Source: Steroidobacteraceae bacterium (GTDB lineage Bacteria; Pseudomonadota; Gammaproteobacteria; Steroidobacterales; Steroidobacteraceae). From it: DNA of 63,325 nucleotides. Shown one piece after another: positions 17,194 through 25,585 of the stretch. The notes under the pieces were generated by a model. That model worked only from the letters and a program-made list of their open reading frames with translations, was not told the origin of the DNA and did not search any database. Position 1 is the stretch's first letter; the number at the start of each line of letters is the position of its first letter. Position numbers and translations under genes: made by a program. Location: assembly GCA_019634895.1 (NCBI GenBank), contig JAHCAM010000013.1:1-63325 (forward strand), written 5' to 3'.

Positions 17194-17696
17194 GGCTCGT
17201 TCACGAACAGGCGGACCTCCGCGGCGTCCTCCGCGAGCCGCATCATGCGCTCGAAACGGAAGCCGAGCCTGCCGAGCAGCCGGATCGACGGATCGTTGTC
17301 GGGCGAGGTGATGGCGAGGACCCGCCCGAGCCCGAGCCGCCGCCGCGCATCGCGCATGACGGCCGCCGCGGCCTCGAGGGCGTAGCCCTGCGACCAGTAT
17401 GCGGGCAGCAGCGAGAAGCCGAGGTCGGGCTCGGGCAGTGCATCGCGCCTGAGCACGCCGCAGATGCCGATCGGCGTGCCGTCCTCGCGCAGGCCGACGC
17501 GCAGCAGGCCGTAGCCGTGCTGCGCGTACATCGCCACCGGGCCGTCCTGGATGTAGCGCCGGGCATCCTCGACCGTGCGCACGCCGCGGTCGCCGATGTA
17601 GCGCAGGAACGAGGGCTCGTTGAGCAATCCGCGGATGAACTCCGCGTCGGCGTCCGACAGTCCGGTCAGCGCGAGGCGCGGCGTGTCAATCCGCAC
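17190..17696 (-). CDS. GNAT family N-acetyltransferase (RimJ/RimL type)
   Basis: 168 residues. MRIDTPRLALTGLSDADAEFI at the start, DLGFSLLPAYWSQGYALEAAAAVM (acetyl-CoA region) and IRLLGRLGFRFE at the end are the layout of RimJ-like acetyltransferases. Substrate unknown. Confidence 0.9.
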   Translation of the reverse strand: MRIDTPRLALTGLSDADAEFIRGLLNEPSFLRYIGDRGVRTVEDARRYIQDGPVAMYAQHGYGLLRVGLREDGTPIGICGVLRRDALPEPDLGFSLLPAYWSQGYALEAAAAVMRDARRRLGLGRVLAITSPDNDPSIRLLGRLGFRFERMMRLAEDAAEVRLFVNEP

Positions 17697-17747
17697 GGGC
17701 CCCGCCGAAAGTCCAGGGCGGAATCCGGCCCCGCGGCGGGCGGCCCA

Positions 17748-18440
17748 TCAGGCGGTGACGACGCCGAACAGCCGGCCGACCGCGGCCGTCAGCAGCATGG
17801 CGAGTGCGCTCCAGAAGGTCACGCGCAGCGCGCCGATGAGCGGCCGGGCGCGCCCCGCGCGCGCGGCGACGGCGCCGAGCATCGCCAGGAATACCAGCGA
17901 CAGCCCGGCGACGACCGGGACCGTGCGCTCGGACGGGACCACGAATGCGGTCAGGAGCGGCAGCGCCGCGCCGGTGGCGAATGCAGCCGCGGAGGCGAGC
18001 GCGGCCTGTACCGGGCGGGCGCGCATCACCTCGGATATGCCGAGCTCGTCGCGGGCGTGCGCGCCGAGCGCATCCTTCTCCATCAGCTGGGTCGCCACCT
18101 GCGCCGCGAGCGACGGATCGAGCCCGCGGCCGACGTAGATCGCGGCGAGCTCGCGGTGCTCGGCCTCGACGTCGTCCTGCAGCTCCTTGCGCTCGCGCGC
18201 GAGGTCGGAGCGTTCGACGTCGGCCTGCGAGCTCACCGAGACGTACTCGCCGGCGGCCATGGACATCGCCCCGGCCACCAGTCCGGCGAGGCCCGCGGTC
18301 AGCACGGCGCCGCGGCCGGCGCCGGCTTCCGCCATGCCGATCAGCAGGCTGGCGGTCGAGACGATGCCGTCGTTGGCGCCGAGCACGGCCGCGCGCAGCC
18401 AGCCGGCCCGGCTCGTGCCATGCCATTCGCCGTGACGCAA
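17748..18440 (-). CDS. VIT1/CCC1 family transporter
   Basis: 230 residues with about five membrane helices. AAVLGANDGIVSTASLLIGMA and SMAAGEYVSVSSQADVE are the family signatures, followed by a charged cytosolic helical section (RSDLARERKELQDD) that binds metal in characterised members. Relatives carry Fe2+ or Mn2+; the substrate here is not known. Confidence 0.9.
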   Translation of the reverse strand: MRHGEWHGTSRAGWLRAAVLGANDGIVSTASLLIGMAEAGAGRGAVLTAGLAGLVAGAMSMAAGEYVSVSSQADVERSDLARERKELQDDVEAEHRELAAIYVGRGLDPSLAAQVATQLMEKDALGAHARDELGISEVMRARPVQAALASAAAFATGAALPLLTAFVVPSERTVPVVAGLSLVFLAMLGAVAARAGRARPLIGALRVTFWSALAMLLTAAVGRLFGVVTA

Positions 18441-18452
18441 GCGCTCAACCCG

Positions 18453-18836
18453 TCATTTCTGGTTCACGGCGTAGCGCCCGCCGCCGATCAGCGCTAGCGC
18501 GATCGCCGACAGCAGGAACATGTACTGCTTCTCGATCGCGAAGCCGCCGGACTTGGTGATGACGAACAGCTCTTCCCAGTGCGCGAGCCCGATCGCGAAC
18601 AGCATGTTGACGGCGATCAGCCAGGCGCCGACGCGCGTGTAGAAGCCGGCGATGACCAGCGCCGGGGCGAGCAGCTCGCCGACGTAGACGCCGTACTTGA
18701 AGAAGGCCGGCAGGCCGCTGGACTCCAGCATCGGGCCGAGCCAGTCGATGCCGTTGACGATCTTGCCGATGCCGTGCATCAGGATCAGGACGCCGAGCGC
18801 CACTCGCAGGATGAGTTTGCCGCTGTCCTCGTTCAT
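18453..18836 (-). CDS. DoxX family membrane protein
   Basis: 127 residues, four membrane helices, with LRVALGVLILMHGIGKI and YVGELLAPALVIAGFYTRVGAW, the pattern of DoxX proteins. Their role is unclear, with redox-related links in some. It lies 12 bp upstream of the VIT gene. Confidence 0.88.
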   Translation of the reverse strand: MNEDSGKLILRVALGVLILMHGIGKIVNGIDWLGPMLESSGLPAFFKYGVYVGELLAPALVIAGFYTRVGAWLIAVNMLFAIGLAHWEELFVITKSGGFAIEKQYMFLLSAIALALIGGGRYAVNQK

Positions 18837-18924
18837 GTCGGGGCCTCCGCCGGGTCCGGATGGGTGACGCCGGACAGCATACGTCGCCGGGTGGAAACTG
18901 CCAAAAGAAGCGCGGCGCGTGCGC

Positions 18925-19152
18925 TCAGCCGGTCTTGCGGCCCATCAGCAGCAGGATGACGCCGAGCGCGACCGCGCCGCCGGCGGCCCACTTCGGCACC
19001 TCGATCCGCTCTTTCTCCTTGAGCGACAGCTCGATGCCGGCAATGCTGGCTTCGTGCTCTTCCTTGGTATAGCTGAACTCGCCCTTGGCGAGGCCGAAGC
19101 CGCCCGCGGCGATCAGGACGACGCCGGCGACGGGCAGGACCCAGTTCTTCAT
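18925..19152 (-). CDS. 75-residue membrane protein, last gene of the arginine operon
   Basis: The ATG at 19152 overlaps the argH stop (ATGA). Two hydrophobic helices (about 5-22 and 55-71) flank a charged segment (FSYTKEEHEASIAGIELSLK). It ends with LLMGRKTG. Similar two-helix proteins are common near unrelated genes, so the link to arginine may be only shared transcription. The gap to DoxX is 88 bp and holds no other gene. Confidence 0.75.
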   Translation of the reverse strand: MKNWVLPVAGVVLIAAGGFGLAKGEFSYTKEEHEASIAGIELSLKEKERIEVPKWAAGGAVALGVILLLMGRKTG

Positions 19153-20348
19153 GGCTTGCCGCCTCCCTTGGCGATATCTTCCGCCACCTTGCGATAGGCC
19201 TCGCGAAACGGCAAGCCCTCCCTGGCGGCCAGTTCGTTGGCGCGTTCCGCGGCGTGGATCGACGGGTCGAGGCGGATGTTCGCCGGCACGAAGTGCAGTC
19301 CTTCGAGCGCTGCCGGCAGGATCGCGAGCGCCCCGGCACAGCAATCGATGCCCCGGAACAGCGGCGCCTTGATGAGCTGCAGGTCGCGCTGGTAACCGGA
19401 CGGCAGGCGCGCGAAGACGGCGAGTGCCTCGACCAGGCAGGCGAGCGCGGTCGCCGAGCGGCCGCGGACCAGCTCGAAGACGTCGGGATTTCGCTTCTGC
19501 GGCATGATCGAGGAACCCGTCGTCATGGCGTCCGGCAGCCCGACGAAGGCGAACTCGCGCGTGAAGAAGAGCAGCACGTCGGCCGCCAGCCGGCCGAGGT
19601 CCTGCATCAGCAGCGTGATCTCGAACAGGACCTGCGACTCCGCCTTGCCGCGCGAGAGCTGCACCGCGGTGACCGGTTCCTGCGTCTCCGCGAAGCCGAG
19701 CTTCGCGCGGGTCGCCTCGCGCGAGACGGGCAGTCCGGGCGTGCCGTAGCCCGCGGCGGAGCCGAGCGGGTTGCGGTCGATGCGGCGCAGCGTCTGGCGC
19801 AGGCCCTGGGCGTCGTCGCGGATCTCCGTGGCGAAGCCGCGCGCCCACCAGTCCACGCTCGAAGGCATGGCCTGCTGCATGTGCGTGTAGCCGGGCAGCG
19901 CCACGTTGCCCTGGCGCGAGGCGAGCGCATGCAGCGCCTCGGCGACCGCGTCGGCGCCGGCGGCGAGTTCGGCGACGGCGTCCCGCAGGTACAGGCGCAG
20001 CGCCGCCAGCACCTGGTCGTTGCGCGAGCGGCCGAGGTGGATGCGCGCGCCGGCCTCGCCGATGCGCACCGTCAGGCGGGCCTCGAGCGCGGTCTGGCCG
20101 TCCTCCTCCTCGAGCGTGACGCGCCATTGGCCGCGCGCGTGCGACTCGCCGAGGGCCAGCAGGCCGTCGCGGATCTTCGCCAGGTCCCCCGTCGACAGCA
20201 GCCGCGCCTCCGCGAGCATCTCGGCGTGGGCGATCGAGGCGCGCACGTCGTAGGGCACGAGCCGGTCGTCGAGCGCGTGGTCCTCGCCGGCGGTGAAGGC
20301 GAGCACGCGCGCGTCGAGCGGGGCGCCCTTGTCCCAGAGCCGCGTCAC
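19149..20348 (-). CDS. argH: Argininosuccinate lyase
   Basis: 399 residues from the GTG at 20348, overlapping argB (GTGA). Splits argininosuccinate to arginine and fumarate. The signature GSSIMPQKRNPDVFELVRGR and LHLGRSRND-type motif (IHLGRSRNDQVLAAL) are intact, as is PGYTHMQQAMP. It is about 60 residues shorter than the common 460-residue form, mainly at the N-terminus. A larger open frame upstream is an argB shadow. Confidence 0.95.
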   Translation of the reverse strand: MTRLWDKGAPLDARVLAFTAGEDHALDDRLVPYDVRASIAHAEMLAEARLLSTGDLAKIRDGLLALGESHARGQWRVTLEEEDGQTALEARLTVRIGEAGARIHLGRSRNDQVLAALRLYLRDAVAELAAGADAVAEALHALASRQGNVALPGYTHMQQAMPSSVDWWARGFATEIRDDAQGLRQTLRRIDRNPLGSAAGYGTPGLPVSREATRAKLGFAETQEPVTAVQLSRGKAESQVLFEITLLMQDLGRLAADVLLFFTREFAFVGLPDAMTTGSSIMPQKRNPDVFELVRGRSATALACLVEALAVFARLPSGYQRDLQLIKAPLFRGIDCCAGALAILPAALEGLHFVPANIRLDPSIHAAERANELAAREGLPFREAYRKVAEDIAKGGGKP

Positions 20349-21283
20349 GGCGCCGCCGCCTCCGGATGCTGCTCGGCGGGCGTCAGCCCCTTGATGTCGG
20401 CGACGATCAGGGTGCCGGTGCCCTCGTTGGTGAACACCTCGGCCAGCACGCTGTCGCGCACGTCGTAGGAGATCACGTGCACGCGCCGCACGCCGCCGCG
20501 GATCGCAGACTCGATCGCGGAGGCCTTCGGCAGCATGCCGCCCTCCAGGCTGCCGGCCTGCTCCAGCCGCCGCAGCCCGGCGAGGTCGGTGTAGGAGACC
20601 AGCGAACGCGGGTCGTCGCGCCGCTCGAGGATGCCGGGCGCGCCGGTGCAGAGGATGAGCTTCTCCGCGCCCAGCGCCGCCCCGATCGAGGCGGCGACCG
20701 TGTCGGCGTTGATGTTGAGCACCATGCCGGAATCGTCGGACGACACCGGGCTCACGACCGGCATCAGGCCGGCGTCGAGCTGCTTCCTCAGCACGGCCGT
20801 GTCGATCGAGACGATGTCGCCGACGAAGCCGTAGTCCACCGACTCGCCGTCCATCCGCACGGGCGGGCGGCGGCTGGCGCGCACCAGGCCGGCATCCACG
20901 CCCGAGAGGCCGACGGCATCGACGCCGAGCTCGCGGCACGAGGCGAGGATGCGCGTGTTGATCAGCCCGTTCAGCACCATGGTGGTGGCATCGATCGACC
21001 TGTCGTCGGTGACGCGCCGCCCGCGCACCATGCGCGGCTCGATGCCGAGCGAACGCTGCATCTCGTCGAGCTGCGGGCCGCCGCCGTGCACCAGCACGAC
21101 GCGGATGCCGAGGTGGTGCAGGATCGCGATCTGCTCGATCAGCGCGCGCGTCTGCGCGGCGTCGCCGAACACGGCGCCGCCGGCCTTGATCACGAAGATC
21201 TTGCCCTTGTAGAGGCGGATGTAGGGCGCCGCGCCGCGCAGCGCCGCGATCACGGCAGCCTGGTCGATCCGGTGAGTGACCAT
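20345..21283 (-). CDS. argB: N-acetylglutamate kinase (or N-acylglutamate kinase)
   Basis: 312 residues, second enzyme of the pathway. IFVIKAGGAVFGD (phosphate loop), VVLVHGGGPQLDE and LNINADTVAASIG are the amino-acid kinase blocks; the C-terminal FTNEGTGTLIV is also typical. Longer at the N-terminus than the common 260-290-residue form. There is no fused acetyltransferase domain. Acyl group (acetyl or succinyl) cannot be told from this gene. Confidence 0.94.
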   Translation of the reverse strand: MVTHRIDQAAVIAALRGAAPYIRLYKGKIFVIKAGGAVFGDAAQTRALIEQIAILHHLGIRVVLVHGGGPQLDEMQRSLGIEPRMVRGRRVTDDRSIDATTMVLNGLINTRILASCRELGVDAVGLSGVDAGLVRASRRPPVRMDGESVDYGFVGDIVSIDTAVLRKQLDAGLMPVVSPVSSDDSGMVLNINADTVAASIGAALGAEKLILCTGAPGILERRDDPRSLVSYTDLAGLRRLEQAGSLEGGMLPKASAIESAIRGGVRRVHVISYDVRDSVLAEVFTNEGTGTLIVADIKGLTPAEQHPEAAAP

Positions 21284-21298
21284 CGTTCCGTTGCTCCC

Positions 21299-22312
21299 TC
21301 AGTGCCGGCGGCCGTTGCCGCCGAGCAGACGATAGAGTACCGCCATCTGCACCACGAGGCGGTTGTGGGCCTGCTGCAGCACGCGGCTGCGGGGCCCGTC
21401 GAGCACCTCGTCGGCGATGGCGACGTTCCTGCGCACCGGCAGGCAGTGCATCAAGTGGCAGCCCGCCGCGGCCGCCGCGAACCAGGACTCGCGCACCATC
21501 CAGTCGGCGAGCCCGGCGCGCGCGCGCGCATCCGCCTCGGCGTCGCCGTAATGCGCGGTCGAGCCCCATTCCTTCGCGTAGACGACGTGGGCGCCGGTGA
21601 GCGCAGCGTCGCGGTCGTCGGTCTCGGTCACGCTGCCGCCGGACGCCGCCGCCGCGCGGCGGGCCTTCTCCATGACCGTCTCCGGCAATGCGTATCCCTC
21701 CGGGCGCAGCACGACGACCTCCATGCCGCGCAGCGCCGCCATCTGCGAGACCGCGGCGGGCACGGCGAGCGGCAGCGCGCGCGGGTGGTTCGCCCAGGCC
21801 AGCACGAAGCGGCCGCGGCGCGGAACCGAGAGGTCGTCGAGCGTCTTCCAGTCGGCCAGCGCCTGGCAGGGGTGGTTGGCAGAGGACTCGAGGTTGATCA
21901 GCGGGTTGCGGCAGAGCGAGGCGATGGCCGTGAAGGTGCGCTCGCCGAGGTCGGCGGCGAGGTCGCGCCCTTCCGCGAAGGCGCGCACGCCGAGCGCGTC
22001 GCAGTAGGAATCAAGCACCGGAATCGCCTCGCGGATGTGCTCGGCCGCCGCGCCCGTCATGGTCACGCCGCTGCGCGTCTCCAGCTGCCAGCTGCCGGCG
22101 CCGGGCGTGACGGCCACGGACTCGCCGCCGAGCCGCGCCATCGCCACGCGCATCGAGGTCATCGAGCGCAGCGACGGGTTGAAGAACAGCAGGCCGAGCA
22201 CGCGGCCGGCGAGTGCCGTCGGCTCCGGCCGCTCGCGCAGGCGGTCGGCGAGCGCCAGCAGGTCCACGACCTGGTCGCGCCCGAGGTCCGCGAGGTCGAG
22301 GAAGTTCTTCAC
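21299..22312 (-). CDS. argF': N-acetyl- or N-succinylornithine carbamoyltransferase
   Basis: 337 residues from the GTG at 22312, overlapping argD (GTGA). Carbamoylates an N-acylated ornithine, so the pathway runs through acylcitrulline rather than ornithine. It has FFNPSLRSMTSMR in place of the standard STRTR motif of ornithine enzymes, GSWQLETRSGV, NHPCQALAD and HCLPVRRN. Overall wording (HPRALPLAVP, AIPVLDSYCDALGVRAFA) is closer to the succinyl type from Bacteroides than to the Xanthomonas acetyl type as I recall them. Residue A90 stands where these two have Pro and Glu, the residue that sets acyl choice. Confidence 0.93.
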   Translation of the reverse strand: MKNFLDLADLGRDQVVDLLALADRLRERPEPTALAGRVLGLLFFNPSLRSMTSMRVAMARLGGESVAVTPGAGSWQLETRSGVTMTGAAAEHIREAIPVLDSYCDALGVRAFAEGRDLAADLGERTFTAIASLCRNPLINLESSANHPCQALADWKTLDDLSVPRRGRFVLAWANHPRALPLAVPAAVSQMAALRGMEVVVLRPEGYALPETVMEKARRAAAASGGSVTETDDRDAALTGAHVVYAKEWGSTAHYGDAEADARARAGLADWMVRESWFAAAAAGCHLMHCLPVRRNVAIADEVLDGPRSRVLQQAHNRLVVQMAVLYRLLGGNGRRH

Positions 22313-23442
22313 GCACCGATCTCCGCGAGCGCATCGCGCAGCAGCGCGACATGGGGCTCCGCCAGCGTGAACGGCGGCAGCAGCCGCAGCACCTGCGCAT
22401 CGCCGCTGGTGCCGGCCAGGATGCCGCGCTCGAGCAGCTGCGCGTGCACTTCCTTCGCCGGCCGGCGGGTGCGCAGGCCGAGCAGGAAGCCTTCGCCCTG
22501 GGTGCCGGTCACCGGCCCGACGACGCAGGTTTCGCGGATGATCCGCGACAGGCGCCGCACGTTGTCGAGCAGCTGCCCGCGCTCGATCGCGTCGATCACC
22601 GCCGTGACCGCGGCGCAGGCGAGCGGGCCGCCGCCGAAGGTCGTGCCGAGCGCGTCGGGCCTGAGCGCGGCGGCGACCTTCGCGCCGGTCATGAGCGCGC
22701 CGACCGGGAATCCGGCGCCGAGCGCCTTCGCCGTCGTGATCATGTCCGGCACGACGCCGTAGAGACTGGCCGCGAACGGGTGTCCGGTGCGGCCCATGCC
22801 GCACTGCACTTCATCGAAGATCAGCAGCGCGCCGGTCTCGTCGCAGCGCCTGCGCAGCGCCGCCAGGTACTCGCGGCCCATGTCGAAGGCGCCGCCGACG
22901 CCCTGCACCGGTTCGACGATGACGGCCGCGGTCCTTTCCGTGACTCCGGCCGCGAGCGCGGACGCGTCGCGCCGCGGCAGGAAGGCGACGTCGAACGGGG
23001 GACGCGGAAAGCCGTACCACTTCGCCATCGCGCCCCAGGTGACGGCGCCGGCGGCCGCGCTGCGGCCATGGAAGGCGTGCTCCAGGGCGACGACCTGCGC
23101 GCGTCCCGTGACCTTGCAGGCGAGCTTGAGCGCGTTCTCGTTCGCCTCGGCCCCGGTGTTGACGAAGAACACGGTGTCGAGCGGCAGCCCGGAGAACCCG
23201 ACCAGGCGGCGCGCGGCGCGCGTGCGGACCTCCATCGGGACGGCGTTGCTCTGGAAATGCACGGCCCGCGCCTGCGACTCCAGCGCCGCCAGCCAGCCGG
23301 CGTGCCCGTAACCGAGCGCCGCGACCGCGTGGCCGCCGTAGAGGTCGAGGATCCTGCGCCCGTCGCGCGTCGAGAGCCACACGCCCTCGGCCGCGACCAC
23401 CTCGATCGGGAACTGCGCGAAGACCGGAGCCAGGTGATCCAC
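22309..23442 (-). CDS. argD: N-acylornithine aminotransferase
   Basis: 377 residues, PLP enzyme. I start it at the GTG at 23442, just after the argC stop, because the protein then begins MDHLAPVFAQFPIEVV as in relatives; the open frame reaches 23514 as shadow. VNTGAEANENALKLACK, EPVQGVGG, IFDEVQCGMGRTG and TAKALGAGFPVGALM (PLP lysine) are all present. The short overlap with argF' points to coupling. Confidence 0.94.
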   Translation of the reverse strand: MDHLAPVFAQFPIEVVAAEGVWLSTRDGRRILDLYGGHAVAALGYGHAGWLAALESQARAVHFQSNAVPMEVRTRAARRLVGFSGLPLDTVFFVNTGAEANENALKLACKVTGRAQVVALEHAFHGRSAAAGAVTWGAMAKWYGFPRPPFDVAFLPRRDASALAAGVTERTAAVIVEPVQGVGGAFDMGREYLAALRRRCDETGALLIFDEVQCGMGRTGHPFAASLYGVVPDMITTAKALGAGFPVGALMTGAKVAAALRPDALGTTFGGGPLACAAVTAVIDAIERGQLLDNVRRLSRIIRETCVVGPVTGTQGEGFLLGLRTRRPAKEVHAQLLERGILAGTSGDAQVLRLLPPFTLAEPHVALLRDALAEIGA

Positions 23443-23444
23443 GC

Positions 23445-24506
23445 TCAGGTCCAGCCCGGTGCGGGCGCGGTGAGGCCATCGGTCTCGCCGAAGCCCAGCA
23501 GCCGGTTCATCCACTGCATGGCGCCGCCCGCGGCACCCTTCACGAGGTTGTCCACGACCGACATCACGACGATCGTGTCGCCGTCGGCCGCGGCGGACAG
23601 GTGTGCGTAGTTGCTGGCGACCACGTCCTTGACGCGTGGCGGCTCGTCGAGCACGCGCACGAAGGGCTTGCCGGCGTAGAAGTCACGCAGCGCGGCGATC
23701 GCACCCGCCGTAGCCAGCGGCTTCGACAGCTTCGCCTGCACGGTGGCGTGGATGCCGCGCGCGAACGGGCCCGAGTGCGGCACGAAGGCCAGCCGGAGAT
23801 CGCGCCCCGACGCGGCGCGCGCGAGCGCGCGGACCTCGGCGGCGTGGCGGTGGGTGAGGGCGTTGTAGGAATAGAGGTCGCTGTGCCGCTGCGGGTGATG
23901 GGTGCCCGCGATCGGGCTGCGCCCGGCCCCGGTCGAGCCCGTCACCGCGGAGACGAACACCGGCCCGTCGGCCAGGCCGAGCTTCAGCAGCGGCACGGTC
24001 GCGAGCAGCGTCGCCGTCGCGAAGCACCCGGGATGCGCGACGTGCGGCGTCGGCGAGCGCTCGAGGTGCTCGGGCACGGCGCAGGTGAACTGCCTCGCTC
24101 GCGCGGGTGCGCCGTGCGCGTGTCTGTACACACGCTCGTATTCCGCGAGGTCGGCGTAGCGGTAGTCGGCGGAGATGTCGACGACGGCAGGGTCTGCGCC
24201 CGCGGCCTCGGCCTTCTTCAGGATCGAATCGATCAACAGGTCCGAAACGCCGTGCGGCGCCGCGGCGAGCACGGCGGCGCGCGGCGCCTTCGCGGCGATG
24301 TCGCCCGCCTGCTCGACGGACACGTAGCGCAGGTCGCCGCAGGCCGTCGCGAGATGCGGGAATGCCCTGGCCACCGGCTCGCCAGGCTGGCTGTCCGAGG
24401 CGATCGCCGCGAGCGCCAGGCGCGGGTGCGCGAGCGTCAGGCGCAGCAGCTCGCCGGCCACGTAGCCGGTGCCGCCGAGGATGACGGCGGGAGTCTTCGC
24501 GCTCAT
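23445..24506 (-). CDS. argC: N-acetyl-gamma-glutamyl-phosphate reductase
   Basis: 353 residues. NADPH-binding GGTGYVAGELLRL at the N-terminus and the catalytic Cys in HPGCFATATLL (about 155-165), with HHPQRHSDL and SVVDNLVKGAAGGAMQ as in the family. It overlaps the P-loop gene by 4 bp. Confidence 0.96.
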   Translation of the reverse strand: MSAKTPAVILGGTGYVAGELLRLTLAHPRLALAAIASDSQPGEPVARAFPHLATACGDLRYVSVEQAGDIAAKAPRAAVLAAAPHGVSDLLIDSILKKAEAAGADPAVVDISADYRYADLAEYERVYRHAHGAPARARQFTCAVPEHLERSPTPHVAHPGCFATATLLATVPLLKLGLADGPVFVSAVTGSTGAGRSPIAGTHHPQRHSDLYSYNALTHRHAAEVRALARAASGRDLRLAFVPHSGPFARGIHATVQAKLSKPLATAGAIAALRDFYAGKPFVRVLDEPPRVKDVVASNYAHLSAAADGDTIVVMSVVDNLVKGAAGGAMQWMNRLLGFGETDGLTAPAPGWT

Positions 24507-25585
24507 TCCGCGAGTTCCCGGGAATGCGCGACCGCGTCCAGGCCGACGGCGGAGATCACGCAGTCGCCGAGCGCGGCGCCATGGGTCATGGCGTTGAACG
24601 CCGGGACGCCCAGTTGCTCGCGGATGATGCCGACGCCGACGGAGTTGTCGGTCGAAGGCCCGGTGACGACCGCGGGCTCGATGCCGAAGCGCTCACGCAG
24701 CAGCTTGACGCCGCCCCAGGCCGCGACCGGATCGTTGGCCGAGAGCACGACCGCGGTCAGGGCCTGGCGGATGTCGGGCGCCTCGAGGATGGCCTCCACG
24801 CCGTAGGCGCCGAGGATCCCGTCGCCCAGCTCGAACACGATCACGTCCGGCTTGCCGGCGGCCATCTCCGTCAGCATCGTGCGCGTCAGCGCGGGGCCGT
24901 TCTTCGCGGTGGTGGTCACCACGCCGAAGTCGGTGAAGATCGCCGAGCGGCGCGCGCCGGAGTCCTCCATGGCGAGGATGTCGCGCCTCAGCGAGACGCC
25001 GGTCGCCTTGAAGGCGTCGATCGTCAGGCCGCGGTGGCGCATGCGCGAGATCATCGCGCAGGCGGCCGCGGTCTTGCCGGCCTCCATGCAGGAGCCGGCG
25101 AGCGCGACGACCGGCACGCCGTTGGTCCCGAGCTTCGCGTCGGGGTCGAGCTTGCGCAGGCCGGCGCGCGCCGGCACGCCGATGCGCTCGCCGAGGTAGG
25201 GGAAGTGCAGCACCACGCCGAGCACGCGGCAGTCGAAGGGGCGGCCCTTCTCGGGATTCGCCGAGTCGCAGACGCCGAGCACCCCGCCGATGTTCAGCAT
25301 CTGGATCACGTCGCCGGCCGCCAGGCTCGACGGCAGGTGGCCCGAGTAGCCGAACAGCGCCTTGCGGTGGCCGAGCGCGCCCACCACCACGTTGCCGCGC
25401 GCGAGCTTGGCCATGCGGCCGCTGGTGAGCTCCAGCGTGTTGTACTGGGCCTTGTCGGTCAGGATCTCGACCGCCAGCACCACGCCTTCCTCGCAGGGAA
25501 TGTCGGTGGAGATGCGCAGCTCGTGCGACAGGCCGCAGGCCTGCGTGACCGAGGCGATCTTGTCGACGATGATCGACTTCATCAT
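24503..25585 (-). CDS. Orphan BioD-like P-loop protein in the arginine operon
   Basis: 360 residues from the ATG at 25585, which overlaps the argG stop (ATGA), while its own stop overlaps argC. The N-terminal third has no fold I recognise (SVTQACGLSHELRIST; GVLGVCDSANP). Residues 164-172 read GSCMEAGKT, a glycine-rich loop with five residues before GKT as in dethiobiotin synthetase (GTDTxxGKT), so a SIMIBI-type NTPase is likely. PDVIVFELGDGILGAYGVE (247-265) fits the second motif region of that group. Its position in a fully overlapping operon argues for a role in arginine metabolism, but no known enzyme step is left for it except acetyl removal or ligation, and neither is shown. Confidence 0.82.
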   Translation of the reverse strand: MMKSIIVDKIASVTQACGLSHELRISTDIPCEEGVVLAVEILTDKAQYNTLELTSGRMAKLARGNVVVGALGHRKALFGYSGHLPSSLAAGDVIQMLNIGGVLGVCDSANPEKGRPFDCRVLGVVLHFPYLGERIGVPARAGLRKLDPDAKLGTNGVPVVALAGSCMEAGKTAAACAMISRMRHRGLTIDAFKATGVSLRRDILAMEDSGARRSAIFTDFGVVTTTAKNGPALTRTMLTEMAAGKPDVIVFELGDGILGAYGVEAILEAPDIRQALTAVVLSANDPVAAWGGVKLLRERFGIEPAVVTGPSTDNSVGVGIIREQLGVPAFNAMTHGAALGDCVISAVGLDAVAHSRELAE

